From positions 1,426,001 to 1,490,000 of the forward strand of contig CAXXPD010000003.1 of NCBI GenBank assembly GCA_963666415.2: a stretch of DNA of 64,000 bases. The letters are read 5' to 3'. Source of the DNA: Bin87 sp963666415 (GTDB lineage: Bacteria; Chloroflexota; Dehalococcoidia; Lucifugimonadales; UBA3495). Within the stretch, counting starts at the first letter, position 1. The number at the start of each line of letters is the position of its first letter. The translations under genes were made by a program, and so were the position numbers. Shown here piece by piece: positions 27,942 to 36,346 of the stretch. The notes under the pieces were generated by a model that was not told the DNA's origin, ran no database searches, and saw nothing but the letters and a program-made list of their open reading frames with translations.

Positions 27942-28577
27942 CTATTGCTCGCGCTCGGCGAGGCGTTGCTCCAGGCGACGTTGCTGCAAAGAGATGGTCA
28001 GGTCGCCGCGGGTTCGTTCCAGCACTCCCCGCATGGCATCGGTGCTGCGGCGCAATCCGCCGGTTACGACCTCGGGAAAGTCGACGGTTACCAGAATCCC
28101 GTAAATCTCATCCATCAGTTCCATGAACTCTTCACAACGGCCGATGTCGTCGCTGCGCAGGGAGTCCAAGATGTAACGTCGGAGTTCTCCGATCACTTCT
28201 GCCATGCCGTTGAGATACGCCGGCGGATCGACTCCCAGCTTTTCGGAATCGGGGATATCGCCGCCTGAAATAACCGCTAGCGTTATGTTAGCTTCCGTGA
28301 ATTCCTTGCGGGCGTCAGATAGGAAACCGGCGTAGTAAATCTCGGGATTGTCTGTGCGAATCCTGTCGGTTTCCGTCAACAGTCCGGATGCTTCCAAAAT
28401 CAGACGCGACGCCTCGGAAAAGTCGTTGCGATGCACCGCCCGGATGGCATTGGCCGAGTTGCGGATAACCTGTCGGGAGATAACTAACGCCTGTTCGCGG
28501 GCCAGATTCCGCGCGGTCAACTGGTCAACGGCGGCGGCCGACATGGCCACCAGCATTGAGCTGTAGCGGGTTGGCAT
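27942..28577 (-). CDS. Translin-family RNA/DNA-binding protein
   Basis: The 211-residue, almost entirely helical protein matches the translin superfamily. It has ISRQVIRNSANAIRAVHRND in the first helices, then FLSDARKEFTEANITLAVIS (the KE-x-x-EA motif), PPAYLNGMAEVIGELRRYIL (the GELRR motif) and the C-terminal signature TVDFPEVVTGGLRRSTDAMR followed by ERTRGDLT. Translin and its partner TRAX form octameric RNA-binding or RNase particles (C3PO) in eukaryotes, and archaeal members act similarly. The acidic residues of KEFTEA and GELRR sit where TRAX-type catalytic residues occur, so RNase activity is possible but inferred. The start at 28577 is 12 bases after thiE; ATG codons a few residues in are alternatives. 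It probably belongs to the zinc ribbon-thiE operon. Confidence 0.85.
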   Translation of the reverse strand: MPTRYSSMLVAMSAAAVDQLTARNLAREQALVISRQVIRNSANAIRAVHRNDFSEASRLILEASGLLTETDRIRTDNPEIYYAGFLSDARKEFTEANITLAVISGGDIPDSEKLGVDPPAYLNGMAEVIGELRRYILDSLRSDDIGRCEEFMELMDEIYGILVTVDFPEVVTGGLRRSTDAMRGVLERTRGDLTISLQQRRLEQRLAEREQ

Positions 28578-28589
28578 CTGGGATGCGAC

Positions 28590-29567
28590 CTAAACCCGTC
28601 CGCCGGCGGCCCGAATCGCGTCGGTAAGCGCAGCGGCGGCGGCTTCTGGATCTGGAGCGCTGCCCACCGCGGCGGTTACGCATATTGCGTCGGCCCCAGC
28701 CTCAACCACCGGCCCAACGTTGGCAGCTGTAATGCCTCCGATCGCTACCAGAGGCACCTGAGCGGCGGCGCGGGCCTGTTTCAAACGCTCCGGCCCCTGC
28801 GGGTTGCGTATCATCGGTTTGGTAGTTGTGGTGTACATCGCGCCGAAGGCCACGTGGTCAGCGCCCATCTGCTGCGACTCGATGATTAGGTCGGGGTCTC
28901 GATTGGAACGACCCAGCACTTGCCCGGGCGCAAGGATTTTGCGGGCTTCAGTGACTGGCAAGTCGGTTTGCCCGACGTGCAATCCCACATGGTCAGGGCC
29001 GACGGCGGCCGCGAGGTCGGCGTGGTCGTTGATGATCAGCAAAGCGTCGTTGGCCGCGCACAAATCGCGCAGAGCAGTCGCCAGCGGCAGCTGCTCCCCC
29101 TTGTCGCGCAGCTTGTCGCGCAGTTGCAGTATGCGTGCCCCACCGTTGATGGCGGCTCGGGCGATTTCCATTGGGTCGCGCCCGCCGGTAACCTCCGGGT
29201 CGATAATTACGTAAAGACCTCGTATACGATCCGCCTGGCTGCGGCGGAGGGCGGCCCCCATACGTTGGGAGGCGTCATGCAGGGAACGCCTCAACTGCAG
29301 GGCAGCGTCTCCGGGTATCTCGCCAGCCAACTCCAGCAGGTTCAGAAGGTTGTCGGCCGCTGCCGACTGCGTGATGGCGTCGTTGTAGCCGGCGGGCTGG
29401 GCTGCTCCCACGGGCGCGGGCAGCGGGTCGCTGAACGCGCTGGTCAACCAGCCTATTTCACCGCCCATCAGTCCTTCGGGCACGGCGTCAGAAGACCTGA
29501 GGCCCTCCAGGAGACCAATCAATACAGGCAGCAATTCGGTCGGATGGCGGTGAGCGGCATCGGTCAT
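28590..29567 (-). CDS. thiE: Thiamine-phosphate synthase with N-terminal extension
   Basis: Residues from about 115 form a complete ThiE TIM barrel: RGLYVIIDPEV, ILQLRDK, LLIINDHADLAAAVGPDHVG, LHVGQTDLP, VLGRSNRDP, HVAFGAMYTTTTKP, and VPLVAIGGITAANV followed by GADAICVTAAV. It joins the thiazole and pyrimidine halves to make thiamine phosphate. The first roughly 110 residues are an extra helical region, not in E. coli ThiE, containing LLPVLIGLLEGLRSS and LRRSLHDASQRMGAALRRSQ. Similar extensions are known in some bacterial ThiE proteins, with unclear function. The start codon overlaps the stop of the upstream FmdB gene by four bases (ATGA), so the two are translationally coupled. No TPP riboswitch was recognised upstream. 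Confidence 0.9.
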   Translation of the reverse strand: MTDAAHRHPTELLPVLIGLLEGLRSSDAVPEGLMGGEIGWLTSAFSDPLPAPVGAAQPAGYNDAITQSAAADNLLNLLELAGEIPGDAALQLRRSLHDASQRMGAALRRSQADRIRGLYVIIDPEVTGGRDPMEIARAAINGGARILQLRDKLRDKGEQLPLATALRDLCAANDALLIINDHADLAAAVGPDHVGLHVGQTDLPVTEARKILAPGQVLGRSNRDPDLIIESQQMGADHVAFGAMYTTTTKPMIRNPQGPERLKQARAAAQVPLVAIGGITAANVGPVVEAGADAICVTAAVGSAPDPEAAAAALTDAIRAAGGRV

Positions 29568-29899
29568 ACGTCTATTCCTTTGGGAGTTTCACCGCTGCGG
29601 GCGGCGTCGATGGATTCTCGGACGGTGGCGGGCATTTCGACGCCGTGTCTCTCAAAACTGGCTTCAACATTGCGACCGATGTTGCGTGGATCGCTGTAGT
29701 AGTCCCGGCTGCCAGCGGACATGGAGGTTGATTCGTGGACGCCGGCGGTGGTTTTGCCCATCGCGAAGGACGACATCCGCCGTTGCATCCGGTCGCTGCC
29801 GCACTCCTCGCACGCCGGTTCGATAGGAATATTTATGGAACGGACGAAAAAGGACGACACAGTCTGGCACCGTTGGCAGCGATATTCGTAAATGGGCAT
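29564..29899 (-). CDS. FmdB-family zinc ribbon protein, first of a pair
   Basis: The 111-residue protein starts MPIYEYRCQRCQTVSSFFVR and has a second CxxC in EPACEECGSDRMQRRMSSFA, the standard FmdB/putative regulatory zinc-ribbon pattern in the N-terminal 45 residues. The C-terminal half (SRDYYSDPRNIGRNVEASFE...VEMPATVRESIDAARSGETP) is common in FmdB proteins. The role is not established; they are suspected regulators or metal-binding accessory proteins. It overlaps thiE by four bases and follows the other FmdB gene after five bases. Confidence 0.85.
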   Translation of the reverse strand: MPIYEYRCQRCQTVSSFFVRSINIPIEPACEECGSDRMQRRMSSFAMGKTTAGVHESTSMSAGSRDYYSDPRNIGRNVEASFERHGVEMPATVRESIDAARSGETPKGIDV

Positions 29900-29904
29900 G
29901 ATGA

Positions 29905-30222
29905 TTAGTCGTCTGGGTGCGCAATTTCGTGCCGGTGCTCGTGGAAATCGGGCGTAACCCGGCCGCCCATTGCTTCGTCCATTCGGCCCAGATGAGCGTC
30001 AATGCTGCCGGCGTGCTGGTTGTCCAGATCGGCCGTTGAGTTATCAGGCATCCAGTTCAGGCTATCGCCCCACGACCGGTGGAAGGAGAAACCGGAAACC
30101 AGTCTCGTGAGGTCGTTTGCACCGCACCCCCTGCACTCCAAACCGTCGGCGGGAGTCCAACTGTATATCAAACGGGCCTGGCGTTGACCGCACTGGTCGC
30201 AGCGGAATTCGTGGATAGGCAT
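29905..30222 (-). CDS. FmdB-family zinc ribbon protein, second of a pair
   Basis: The 105-residue protein begins MPIHEFRCDQCGQRQARLIY and has CRGCGAND as second CxxC pair. Its C-terminal half is histidine- and acid-rich (DFHEHRHEIAHPDD), unlike its neighbour, and may bind additional metal. It is the first gene of the minus-strand run fmdB-fmdB-thiE-translin. The ATG at 30222 opens onto the divergent promoter region shared with polA. The two FmdB proteins align at the N-terminus only, so they are old paralogues rather than a recent duplication. Confidence 0.83.
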   Translation of the reverse strand: MPIHEFRCDQCGQRQARLIYSWTPADGLECRGCGANDLTRLVSGFSFHRSWGDSLNWMPDNSTADLDNQHAGSIDAHLGRMDEAMGGRVTPDFHEHRHEIAHPDD

Positions 30223-30239
30223 GGTGTCATCTTCCTCAA

Positions 30240-30262
30240 ATCTGGAACAGTTTATTCCAGAT
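30240..30262. promoter_or_regulatory. Operator-like inverted repeat in the fmdB/polA divergent region
   Basis: ATCTGGAA (30240-30247) and TTCCAGAT (30255-30262) form a perfect 8-bp inverted repeat with a seven-base spacer, 18 bases upstream of the zinc-ribbon gene start. The geometry fits a dimeric repressor site, though a leader hairpin is also possible. Confidence 0.4.
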
Positions 30263-30423
30263 CAGGAACTGGCATTTGACGCAATTGTAGCATAGTCCTC
30301 GCAGCCTGCCGCGACAGGTTACCAACCGCAGGCCGGGGTATGCTGATGTATAATGCTGCCACATCGCAACGGCTTACGCCCGGCTCGCCAGGCGCAATTG
30401 CAATCTCAGGACGGGGGTGCCCG

Positions 30424-33228
30424 ATGGCCACCAACAGCCAAATGTCGATGTCAATGTCCTTTGGTGCGGCGGGCCGAACCACCCCGCTGCTACTGTTGAT
30501 TGACGGCCATGCGATGGTGCACCGTTCCTACCGGGCAATCAGCGTCAATCGAAATCTCACCGTTTCCACCACTGGAGAGGATGTAACCGGCGTATACGGC
30601 TTTGCCAGCGTGTTTATCAGAGCGTTGAACGAGTGGCAGCCGACGCACGTAGCCATCACGTTCGACACGCCGGCGCCAACGTTCCGGCACGAACGGTTCC
30701 CCGCATACAAGGCGCAGCGCCCACCGACGCCTCCCGAGTTGCGTGGGCAGTTTGACCGGGTCAAGGACCTGATGCACACCTTTGCCGTGCCGGTATACGA
30801 GCTGGCCGGTTATGAAGCCGATGACCTGCTCGGCACCTTGTCCAAACAGGCCGAAGCATCCGATGTGGAAACCATCATCCTGACCGGCGACCGCGATACT
30901 TTCCAGTTGATTTCGCCCCTCATAAGGATCGATTTGGCCAGTAGCGAACGCGACCGCCGCATCGTTGACGAGGAGGAACTGGCGGAGCGCTACGGTGGCC
31001 TGACGGCGGCCCAGCAGCCGGATTTCAAGGCACTGGTGGGGGACAAATCAGACAACATCCCCGGCGTGCCGGCCGTCGGCGAGAAAACCGCCATCACCTT
31101 GCTGAAGGCTTACCAGACGCTGGAAGGCATCTACGAACACATCGACGACATACCGCAAAAGCGCATCCATACCAACCTGGTCGATAATCAGGACGCTGCC
31201 TTCGAGTATCGAATTCTGACCACTATCCGCTGCGATGTTCCGGTGGAGTTGGACCTGGATGCCTGCCGGTTTGGCCGCTACGAACGCGCCGACGTGGTGT
31301 CCCTGATGACCGCTCTGGAATTCCACACGATCGTCGGCCGCGTGCCCTCTCCAGACGCGCCCTGGGAAACGGCTGATAGGAGCCAGAGCAGAGACTCAAC
31401 GCCGGCGCAGCAATCGACTGCCTCTGCCTCCGCTCCCCCGGACGGCGATTATCGAGTGGCAACCACTGAGGCCGAGCTTGGGGCCATGATTGCTGCTCTG
31501 CGTGAGGCGGGCGCATTTGCCTTTGATACCGAGTCCAGTAGCGTTGATCCCATGAACGCAGACCTGGCGGGCCTCAGCTTTGCCATTGCTGGCGGTGTCG
31601 CCTGGTATGTACCCGTGGGCCACGCAACGGGCGAACAATTGCCGCTGGAGAACGTAGTGGCGGACGTGCGCCCGTTGTTCACCGAGGCCGGATTCCATCG
31701 CAGCGCTCACAATGCCAATTACGATTTGACGTTGCTGACCAACTATGGCATCGACCCTTACGGCGTCATCGACCATGACACGATGATTGCCGCTCACCTG
31801 CTTGGGAAACATCGCCTGGGCCTCAAACCGTTGGCGCTGGAAGTGCTCGGCACGGAAATGACCAATATCACCGACCTGATCGGCAAGGGCGCGCGTCAAA
31901 AAACCTTCAACGAAGTGGACATCGCGGACGGCGCACCCTATGCCGCCGCCGATGCGGACTGCACCCTGCAATTGCGCGAACACTTTGAAAAACCGCTGGA
32001 GGCGCAGGGACTGACGGCGTTGATGTCCGACGTGGAACTGCCGTTGATTCCCGTGCTGGTGGAGATGCAGCGCGCGGGGGTGAAACTGGATTCCGGCATC
32101 CTGCACGAGATGTCCCGCGACTTGCACACCAAACTGGAACAAATTCAGACGGACTTGTTCCAGACAATTGGGCACGGCGTAAACGTCAACTCGCCCAAGC
32201 AGTTGAGCGATTTGTTATTTGGCGAACTTGGTCTGCCCACCACACGCCGCACCAAGTCCGGTTATTCCACCGACGCCAACGCCCTTGAATCCCTGAAAGG
32301 AATGCACCCGGTCGTCGACAAGATTCTCGACTACCGGCAGGTTACCAAGTTGAAATCGACTTATGTCGACGCGTTGCCCGAGATGGTAAACCCTCGCACC
32401 GGTCGCATCCACACGTCTTATCACCAGACCGGATCGGCCACCGGGCGCGTCAGCAGCAGCGATCCTAATCTGCAAAACATTCCGGTTCGCACCGAACTGG
32501 GACGCCAGGTACGGCGTGCCTTCGTCGCCGATGCTGATTGCCAGTTGCTGTCAGCTGACTACTCGCAGATCGAATTGCGGGTGTTGGCGCATCTCTCCCA
32601 GGACGAGTCGCTGCTGGAAGCGTTCCGCCGGGGTGAAGACATCCACGCGGCTACGGCCAGCCAGATGTTCGGCGTGCCGCTCAACGAGGTCGACTCCGAC
32701 CAGCGGCGGATTGCCAAAATACTGAACTTCGGTGTTATCTACGGCCTCGGCCCTTACGGTATCTCGCAGCAAACCGGATTCAGCCGGGAGGAGGGTCGTC
32801 AATTTATTGACACCTACCTGGCCCGCTATCCTGGTATCAATGGGTATCTGGAGTCGGTCAAGGAAAACACGCGCCTCACCATGTACGCCGAGACGCTGCT
32901 GAGCCGTCGCCGTTACCTACCGGATATTCAGTCTTCCAACCACAACGTCCGCGCCGCCGCTGAGCGCATGGCCATCAATATGCCCGTGCAAGGCACCGCC
33001 GCTGACATTATGAAGAAGGCAATGATCAATGTGCGCGCCCGCATGATTCGCGACCAGATGCGTTCCCGGATGATTTTACAGGTGCACGACGAGCTGGTCT
33101 TCGAAGTGCCGGACGATGAGATGGGTACAATGACCGCCCTGGTGCTGGATGAGATGCCGGCCGCTCTGGAATTGGACGTTACCCTCAAAGTAGACGTCAA
33201 ATCTGGCTATTCATGGGGCGATTTCTGA
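30424..33228 (+). CDS. polA: DNA polymerase I
   Basis: The chosen ATG at 30424 (MATNSQMSMSMSFGAAGR) has GGGGG upstream; an in-frame start at 30340 exists but lacks support. The protein is 934 residues. The N-terminal 5'-nuclease domain (about 1-310) has LLIDGHAMVHRSYRA and YEADDLLGTL. The 3'-5' exonuclease domain (about 340-530) keeps its catalytic motifs, AFDTESSS, NANYDLTLL and YAAADADCTLQL, so proofreading should be active. The polymerase domain has motif A (DYSQIELR), motif B (RRIAKILNFGVIYGLG) and motif C (VHDELVFE). It fills gaps in repair and Okazaki-fragment maturation. It heads a plus-strand group with citE-like, folB and sagB. Confidence 0.96.
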   Translation: MATNSQMSMSMSFGAAGRTTPLLLLIDGHAMVHRSYRAISVNRNLTVSTTGEDVTGVYGFASVFIRALNEWQPTHVAITFDTPAPTFRHERFPAYKAQRPPTPPELRGQFDRVKDLMHTFAVPVYELAGYEADDLLGTLSKQAEASDVETIILTGDRDTFQLISPLIRIDLASSERDRRIVDEEELAERYGGLTAAQQPDFKALVGDKSDNIPGVPAVGEKTAITLLKAYQTLEGIYEHIDDIPQKRIHTNLVDNQDAAFEYRILTTIRCDVPVELDLDACRFGRYERADVVSLMTALEFHTIVGRVPSPDAPWETADRSQSRDSTPAQQSTASASAPPDGDYRVATTEAELGAMIAALREAGAFAFDTESSSVDPMNADLAGLSFAIAGGVAWYVPVGHATGEQLPLENVVADVRPLFTEAGFHRSAHNANYDLTLLTNYGIDPYGVIDHDTMIAAHLLGKHRLGLKPLALEVLGTEMTNITDLIGKGARQKTFNEVDIADGAPYAAADADCTLQLREHFEKPLEAQGLTALMSDVELPLIPVLVEMQRAGVKLDSGILHEMSRDLHTKLEQIQTDLFQTIGHGVNVNSPKQLSDLLFGELGLPTTRRTKSGYSTDANALESLKGMHPVVDKILDYRQVTKLKSTYVDALPEMVNPRTGRIHTSYHQTGSATGRVSSSDPNLQNIPVRTELGRQVRRAFVADADCQLLSADYSQIELRVLAHLSQDESLLEAFRRGEDIHAATASQMFGVPLNEVDSDQRRIAKILNFGVIYGLGPYGISQQTGFSREEGRQFIDTYLARYPGINGYLESVKENTRLTMYAETLLSRRRYLPDIQSSNHNVRAAAERMAINMPVQGTAADIMKKAMINVRARMIRDQMRSRMILQVHDELVFEVPDDEMGTMTALVLDEMPAALELDVTLKVDVKSGYSWGDF

Positions 33229-33279
33229 ACCCCCAGCTGCTTTTGCAGGACGTATCTTCCATTTGGAGGGACTGATTCA

Positions 33280-34173
33280 TTGGAACTTTTGCGCAGCCTG
33301 ATTTTCGTACCCGGGAACCGGGCCAACATGCTGGAGCGGGGGCTAGACTTCCCGGCGGATGTGGTTATGGTTGACCTGGAAGACTCGGTGCCGCCGGGGG
33401 AAAAGGCCGCGGCTTGCGAGCTGGCCGTCGAATGGGTGCCTCGCCTGACCGCTGCCGGCAAAAGAGTTATGGTGCGGGTGAACTCGCTGGATACCGGGCT
33501 CACCAGCGGCGAGCTGGCTGCCATAGTCTCTCCAGAGTTAGCCGGCATCAGCATCGGAAAAGGTGATACCGCCTGGGACCTGCAACAGGTTGATCGGCTG
33601 CTGGAACCACTGGAGGCCAGGTCAGGCGTCGCTCCAGGCAGCATCAAGGTTATTCCCTGGATTGAAACTGCAATGGCTATCGTCCATGTTTACGACATGG
33701 CGCGCGCTTCCCGGCGCATCCCCGGCATCGCATTCGGAGCCGAAGACTACACCAATGACATGGGTGTTATTCGTACCGATTTTGGTGAGGAGTGCTACTA
33801 TGCGCGCTCCGCCGTGGCGGTGGCGGCCCGCGCCGCCGGTGTTGCCGCGCTGGATGGCCCTTTCGTCGGTTTTCGAGACCCTGACGGATTGCGAACCGAT
33901 GCCAACAACGCCCGGCAGATGGGATACACCGGCAAGTTCGCGATTCATCCTGCGCAAGTTGACATCATCAACGAGACATTCACACCCCATGCTGACGATG
34001 TCGCCTACGCCCGACAAGTGGTCGCCGCGTGGGAAGAGGCTGAGGCGGCAGGTCGGGGATCGCTGTCTATCGATGGGCGCATGGTTGATGTGCCGGTGGT
34101 GAAACGGGCGCAGAACCTGCTGGCCCTGGTCGCTGCGATCGACGCTCAAACCGCCGGAAATCCCGGCGGATGA
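33280..34173 (+). CDS. CitE-like CoA-ester lyase (HpcH/HpaI family)
   Basis: The 297-residue protein begins at a TTG codon (33280), with GGAGGG ten bases upstream, giving MELLRSLIFVPGNRANMLER. Family motifs include MVDLEDSVPPGEKAAAC (metal-binding region), VRVNSLDTGL, IPWIETAMAIVHV and IAFGAEDYTNDMGV. The C-terminal lid has GYTGKFAIHPAQVDIINETF. Relatives cleave citryl-CoA, malyl-CoA or citramalyl-CoA; which one is not determined, since no citrate lyase partner genes (citD, citF) are nearby. A (S)-citramalyl-CoA lyase or malyl-CoA lyase role is plausible. It follows polA by 51 bases. Confidence 0.85.
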   Translation: MELLRSLIFVPGNRANMLERGLDFPADVVMVDLEDSVPPGEKAAACELAVEWVPRLTAAGKRVMVRVNSLDTGLTSGELAAIVSPELAGISIGKGDTAWDLQQVDRLLEPLEARSGVAPGSIKVIPWIETAMAIVHVYDMARASRRIPGIAFGAEDYTNDMGVIRTDFGEECYYARSAVAVAARAAGVAALDGPFVGFRDPDGLRTDANNARQMGYTGKFAIHPAQVDIINETFTPHADDVAYARQVVAAWEEAEAAGRGSLSIDGRMVDVPVVKRAQNLLALVAAIDAQTAGNPGG

Positions 34174-34224
34174 TCGAATTAGCCCCGGATACCGTGCGGT
34201 CTTCAGGCCGGTAGGTTATTCCTA

Positions 34225-34599
34225 ATGCCACTCGACCGTATCATCCTATCCGGTATGCAGTTCTACGGGTTCCACGGTGTCAATCCCGAGGAGCGTCGCC
34301 TCGGACAACCCTTCGTGGTCGACTTGGAAGCCGAGTTGGATCTGCAACCGGCTGGCGACTCCGACCGTCTGCAAGACACCGTCAGTTACACCCACCTCTA
34401 CCGCGTGGTAAAGGCCGTGGTGGAAGGTGAGCCAAGGAATCTTCTGGAAACCGCCGCCGCTGCCATTGCCAATGGTGTTTTTGAGCAAAACCCGGCGGTA
34501 TGCGGTGTACGAGTGCGGGTGCAGAAGCCGCGCCCGCCAATAAAAGGTTCGGTTATTGAGTCCGCTGGCGTCGAGATATACCGTAGACGCGGAGCTTGA
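34225..34599 (+). CDS. folB: Dihydroneopterin aldolase
   Basis: The 124-residue protein matches FolB: LDRIILSGMQFYGFHGVNPE with the catalytic-region residues, RRLGQPFVVDLEAELDL, DTVSYTHLYRVVKAVVEGEP, NLLETAAAAIANGVF and VRVRVQKPRPPIKGSVI. It converts dihydroneopterin to 6-hydroxymethyl-dihydropterin in folate synthesis. Length is normal for the family. folP and folK are not in the window. A possible ribosome site, GTAGG, precedes ATG 34225. It lies between a CoA lyase and a nitroreductase gene, an apparently random neighbourhood. Confidence 0.92.
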   Translation: MPLDRIILSGMQFYGFHGVNPEERRLGQPFVVDLEAELDLQPAGDSDRLQDTVSYTHLYRVVKAVVEGEPRNLLETAAAAIANGVFEQNPAVCGVRVRVQKPRPPIKGSVIESAGVEIYRRRGA

Positions 34600-34670
34600 T
34601 TTGAAGCTATTGCCGACGATCCACTATGGGCATTGCGCCAGATTGATCATCTAAACGAAAGGGGTTAGCC

Positions 34671-36299
34671 ATGACTGCCAACGATAATATATCCGACCCC
34701 AACATCGCCCGCGATTTCAACGATGCGACCAAGTTGCAATATATCAACCTGAACAATAAACCGCCGCTATACAAGATTTACCCCGACCTGCGCGCGATCC
34801 CGCTGCCTGCCGTGGCTGAGCAACCAGGCCCGGCAATGCCCACGCTGGACGCCATACGCGGCGACTCGCCAGCAACGAATCCGCTCACGCTGGAAAACCT
34901 GGCCAACCTGTTGTATCACTCCGCAGCGGTTATCAAGCGCGCGCAACTACGGGACGGCGAGGTGCATTACCGGGCTGCAGCATCGGCCGGCGCACTGTAT
35001 CCGACCGAGGTTTACGTAGTTTGCGGGGACCTGGACGGCCTCCGCGCCGGTGTCTACCACTTCAATCCTCGAGATTTCACGCTGGCCCGATTGCGAAACG
35101 GTGATTTGCGCCGGTGGCTGGGGGCTGCCTCGGGCAACCACGCCGCTTATCCGGCGACTCTGGTATTCACCACAGTGTTCTGGCGGAGCGCCTGGAAGTA
35201 CCGCGAGCGTGGATATCGCTATTGCTATTGGGATTTGGGCACCGTTGCGGCCAACTTGCTGGCGTCGGGCAATGCCGAGGGTGTGCCAGTGGTGCTGCGA
35301 TCCGGTTTTGTGGACCGCCTGGTTGGCGGTTTCCTGGGGCTTGATGGCCTTGACGAAGCACCGTCGATGCTGGCCTCGCTGGGAACGCCGGACGGACAGT
35401 TGCCGCCCGGTTCCGGGGACGTGCCCGGAATACTTCCCCAAGCCAGCAATGACCTTCAAGCCGTCGCGATCGATTACCCGTTGTCGCGCCAGCTGCATTC
35501 CGCATCAGCATTGCGTACGCGGGAAGACACGGCGGTATGGAATGCCGGCGCCGGGGCAACGGCAGACTCCGGGCGGGATGAACTGGACGGTACGGGAGAA
35601 GGGTTAAGGCCGTTGCGCTCCGGAGCTGACGGCAATTTTCAGGCGGGGATCGACCTAAACGCCTATCCGTCCACCACCTTGGGTGAATGCGTCCGCTTCC
35701 GAGGGTCCACCCGCAGATTCAGCGCTGAACCCATACCGTGGGAGGCATTTCGAAGTGTTATCGACGCGGCGGCGCATGGTCTGGACGAAGCCGGAGTTTA
35801 CTGCGGCGCTGGCCCGTTGCTCAACCTGTACATCATAGTCAGCGCAGTGGAGGGTATGACGCCGGGCGCATACTACTACAATCCCTTTTACAACGGGTTG
35901 CGGCTGCTGAAAGCCGGCGATTTCCGCGATACTGCCGGCCATCTGGGGTTTGAGCAGGCTCTGCCGGCTGATGCCGCCGCCGTCGCATTCATTACCGCCG
36001 ATCTTGAATCGGCCCACCGCCAGTTCGGTCCTCGGGGTTACAGAGTGGTGCAGACTGCCGCCGGCCTCCTGGGCGGGAGGCTGTATCTAGGGATGCACTC
36101 CGTTGGGATGGGGGCCACCGGGCTGACCTTTTATGACGACACCGTTATCGACTTCTTTTCACCTCACGCCAACGGTCAGGATGCGGTTTTTGTAGTGCCC
36201 ATGGGCGTGCCCCACGCGAGCAATCGGGTACGCCCGTTCCGGTCCAGAACCGCCGTCGGCCTGGATGCCCGAGCGAGAGGCGCTGGGCAGACTTCCTGA
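34671..36299 (+). CDS. SagB-type dehydrogenase with two nitroreductase domains
   Basis: The 542-residue protein has two tandem nitroreductase/SagB-like domains. The first, about residues 75-250, contains YRAAASAGALYPTEVYVVCG, AGVYHFNPRDFTLARLR and DLGTVAANLLASGNAEGVPV. The second, about 325-520, contains RFRGSTRRFSAEPIPWEAFR, PGAYYYNPFYNGLRLLKAG and QTAAGLLGGRLYLGMHSVGM. SagB enzymes are FMN oxidases that aromatise azolines in thiazole/oxazole peptides. Here no cyclodehydratase or precursor peptide gene is adjacent, so the protein is probably a stand-alone oxidoreductase. Double-domain versions are known in Chloroflexota and Actinobacteria. AAAGGGG precedes the ATG by nine bases. Confidence 0.85.
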   Translation: MTANDNISDPNIARDFNDATKLQYINLNNKPPLYKIYPDLRAIPLPAVAEQPGPAMPTLDAIRGDSPATNPLTLENLANLLYHSAAVIKRAQLRDGEVHYRAAASAGALYPTEVYVVCGDLDGLRAGVYHFNPRDFTLARLRNGDLRRWLGAASGNHAAYPATLVFTTVFWRSAWKYRERGYRYCYWDLGTVAANLLASGNAEGVPVVLRSGFVDRLVGGFLGLDGLDEAPSMLASLGTPDGQLPPGSGDVPGILPQASNDLQAVAIDYPLSRQLHSASALRTREDTAVWNAGAGATADSGRDELDGTGEGLRPLRSGADGNFQAGIDLNAYPSTTLGECVRFRGSTRRFSAEPIPWEAFRSVIDAAAHGLDEAGVYCGAGPLLNLYIIVSAVEGMTPGAYYYNPFYNGLRLLKAGDFRDTAGHLGFEQALPADAAAVAFITADLESAHRQFGPRGYRVVQTAAGLLGGRLYLGMHSVGMGATGLTFYDDTVIDFFSPHANGQDAVFVVPMGVPHASNRVRPFRSRTAVGLDARARGAGQTS

Positions 36300-36346
36300 G
36301 GGGCGACCTTCTGCCGCCCGGCGCCACACGTATCGCAGATCGCTCG

